A stretch of DNA of 5,085 nucleotides. Origin: UBA3103 sp002365855. GTDB taxonomy: Bacteria; Bacillota; Desulfotomaculia; Desulfotomaculales; Pelotomaculaceae. Location: contig DAOURR010000100.1 in the NCBI GenBank assembly GCA_030627625.1, forward strand, positions 1 through 5,085, written 5' to 3'. Shown piece by piece: positions 4,378 to 5,085 of this stretch. The notes below the pieces were generated by a model. The model did no database searches, was not told where the DNA came from, and saw only the letters and a program-made list of their open reading frames with translations. A program made the translations under genes and the position numbers. Every line of letters starts with the position of its first letter. Positions within the stretch are counted from its first letter, which is position 1.

Positions 4378-5085
4378 ATGGCGAGTTGCTTCCGGCAGAC
4401 AAAGCCATGTTGCCGGTGGAGGACCGGGGTCTTTTGCACGGGCTGGGCCTTTTTGAAACAATCCTGATGTACGAGGGGCGGCCGGCCTTTTTGAAACCGC
4501 ACCTGGAGCGCCTGGCAGCTTCCGCCCGGGAGTTGGGCCTGCTTCTGCCGGCAGAGGGAGAGTTGGTGGAGGGGATTGAGACAGTAATCCTCGCCGGAAA
4601 AATTGTTCACGGAGCGGTGCGTCTGACCATAACCGCCGGCCCGGAGGGCGGTCCCCCGGGGGTAGTGGTGGCGCCACGACCAAGTCATCCCTACCGGGAA
4701 GAGGATTACAGGCGGGGGTGGCGGGTGGCGCGCATACCCTGGCGCCGCTGTGCTCAAAATCCAATCTACCGGCACAAGACCATAAACTTTGCTGAAAACA
4801 TATTGGCGCGGCGCTGGGCCAGCTCGTCTGGTTATGAAGAAGGCCTGTTTGCAAATACAGATGGGCACCTGACCGAGGGTACTGTAACAAACCTTTTTGT
4901 TTTTAATGGTGAATCCCTGGTCACACCACCTTTGGAAGATGGACTGTTGCCGGGAGTGGTGCGCCGGGCGGTGCTGGAATTGGCCCTGAGCAACGGAATT
5001 TCGGCTATGGAAACCTCTCTTTTGCCGGAGGACCTCTTCCACTCCAGGGAGGCTTTTTTGACCAATTCTCTACTTGGCATAATGC
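4362..5085 (+). CDS. pabC: Aminodeoxychorismate lyase (PabC), 3' end cut by window
   Basis: 241 residues of a fold-type IV PLP enzyme are visible; such proteins are usually 270-290 aa, so about 30-50 residues are missing. PabC eliminates pyruvate from aminodeoxychorismate to give p-aminobenzoate, the step after PabB. Motifs in order: EDRGLLHGLGLFETI (20-34), PHLERLAASARELGL (46-60), GAVRLTIT (84-91), HKTINFAENILAR (138-150) with K139 as the PLP lysine, EGTVTNLF (172-179), TPPLEDGLLPGVVR (188-201) and EAFLTNSLLGI (230-240). The start is TTG 4362, the only start codon after the in-frame TGA 4356-4358 that keeps the conserved LWFVNGELL beginning. Its SD is AAAGGGG (4346-4352), 9 nt away, inside pabB. 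The 16-nt overlap with pabB implies translational coupling. D-amino-acid or branched-chain aminotransferases share the fold; gene order and the N-terminal motifs favour PabC. Confidence 0.92.
   Translation, partial: MLWFVNGELLPADKAMLPVEDRGLLHGLGLFETILMYEGRPAFLKPHLERLAASARELGLLLPAEGELVEGIETVILAGKIVHGAVRLTITAGPEGGPPGVVVAPRPSHPYREEDYRRGWRVARIPWRRCAQNPIYRHKTINFAENILARRWASSSGYEEGLFANTDGHLTEGTVTNLFVFNGESLVTPPLEDGLLPGVVRRAVLELALSNGISAMETSLLPEDLFHSREAFLTNSLLGIM

Noticed and set aside
4355..4378. ATG 4355 as the start of the gene after pabB
   Set aside because: It lies only 2 nt from the SD and is in a frame that does not encode the PabC motifs; TTG 4362 leads into the conserved protein.
4227..5042. 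Long antisense frames opposite pabB and pabC
   Set aside because: They are shadows of GC-rich coding DNA. The sense frames carry full family motifs, while the antisense products are low-complexity and Pro/Arg/Gln-rich with no recognisable domain.

Overview
All genes recognised here lie on the + strand: the end of an unidentified frame, a slipin-type SPFH membrane protein, two tandem paralogous ICMT/PEMT-like membrane methyltransferases, and pabB followed by the start of pabC, which runs off the right edge. GTG and TTG starts, purine-rich Shine-Dalgarno sites, intrinsic terminators and the translationally overlapped folate pair suggest a Gram-positive, Firmicutes/Clostridia-type bacterium, perhaps of the Desulfotomaculum/Pelotomaculum kind. 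The taxon is inferred from style only, not from a marker gene. The methyltransferase block is visibly more AT-rich than the pab block.

Layout. 1-96: open frame ending in TAA, probably the C-terminus of an upstream protein. 137-188: two adjacent 24-bp repeats, each an inverted repeat carrying an SD-like sequence and a GTG codon; the slipin most likely starts at the second GTG (181). 181-996: slipin, followed by a terminator-like hairpin (1026-1061). 1144-1776 and 1866-2510: methyltransferase paralogues, about 64% identical by hand alignment, with a near-identical C-terminal catalytic block. 2511-2904: 394 bases without a firm gene. 2905-4377: pabB (TTG start). 4362-5085: pabC (TTG start), overlapping pabB by 16 nt and truncated by the window end.

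The most interesting region is the pabB leader. In order it holds a good promoter (TTGACA, 17 nt, extended -10), five GAG triplets at exactly 5-nt period, an 8-bp pairing able to act as antiterminator, and a strong intrinsic terminator whose 5' arm is the same sequence that the GAG region can pair with. This is the architecture of a TRAP-type (tryptophan-activated RNA-binding attenuation protein) attenuator, here before the aminodeoxychorismate synthase gene rather than a trp operon. A second, weaker promoter lies between the terminator and pabB.

Functionally, PabB (with a glutaminase subunit not encoded here) and PabC would convert chorismate to p-aminobenzoate for folate. The slipin and the methyltransferases act at the membrane and have no evident link to folate.
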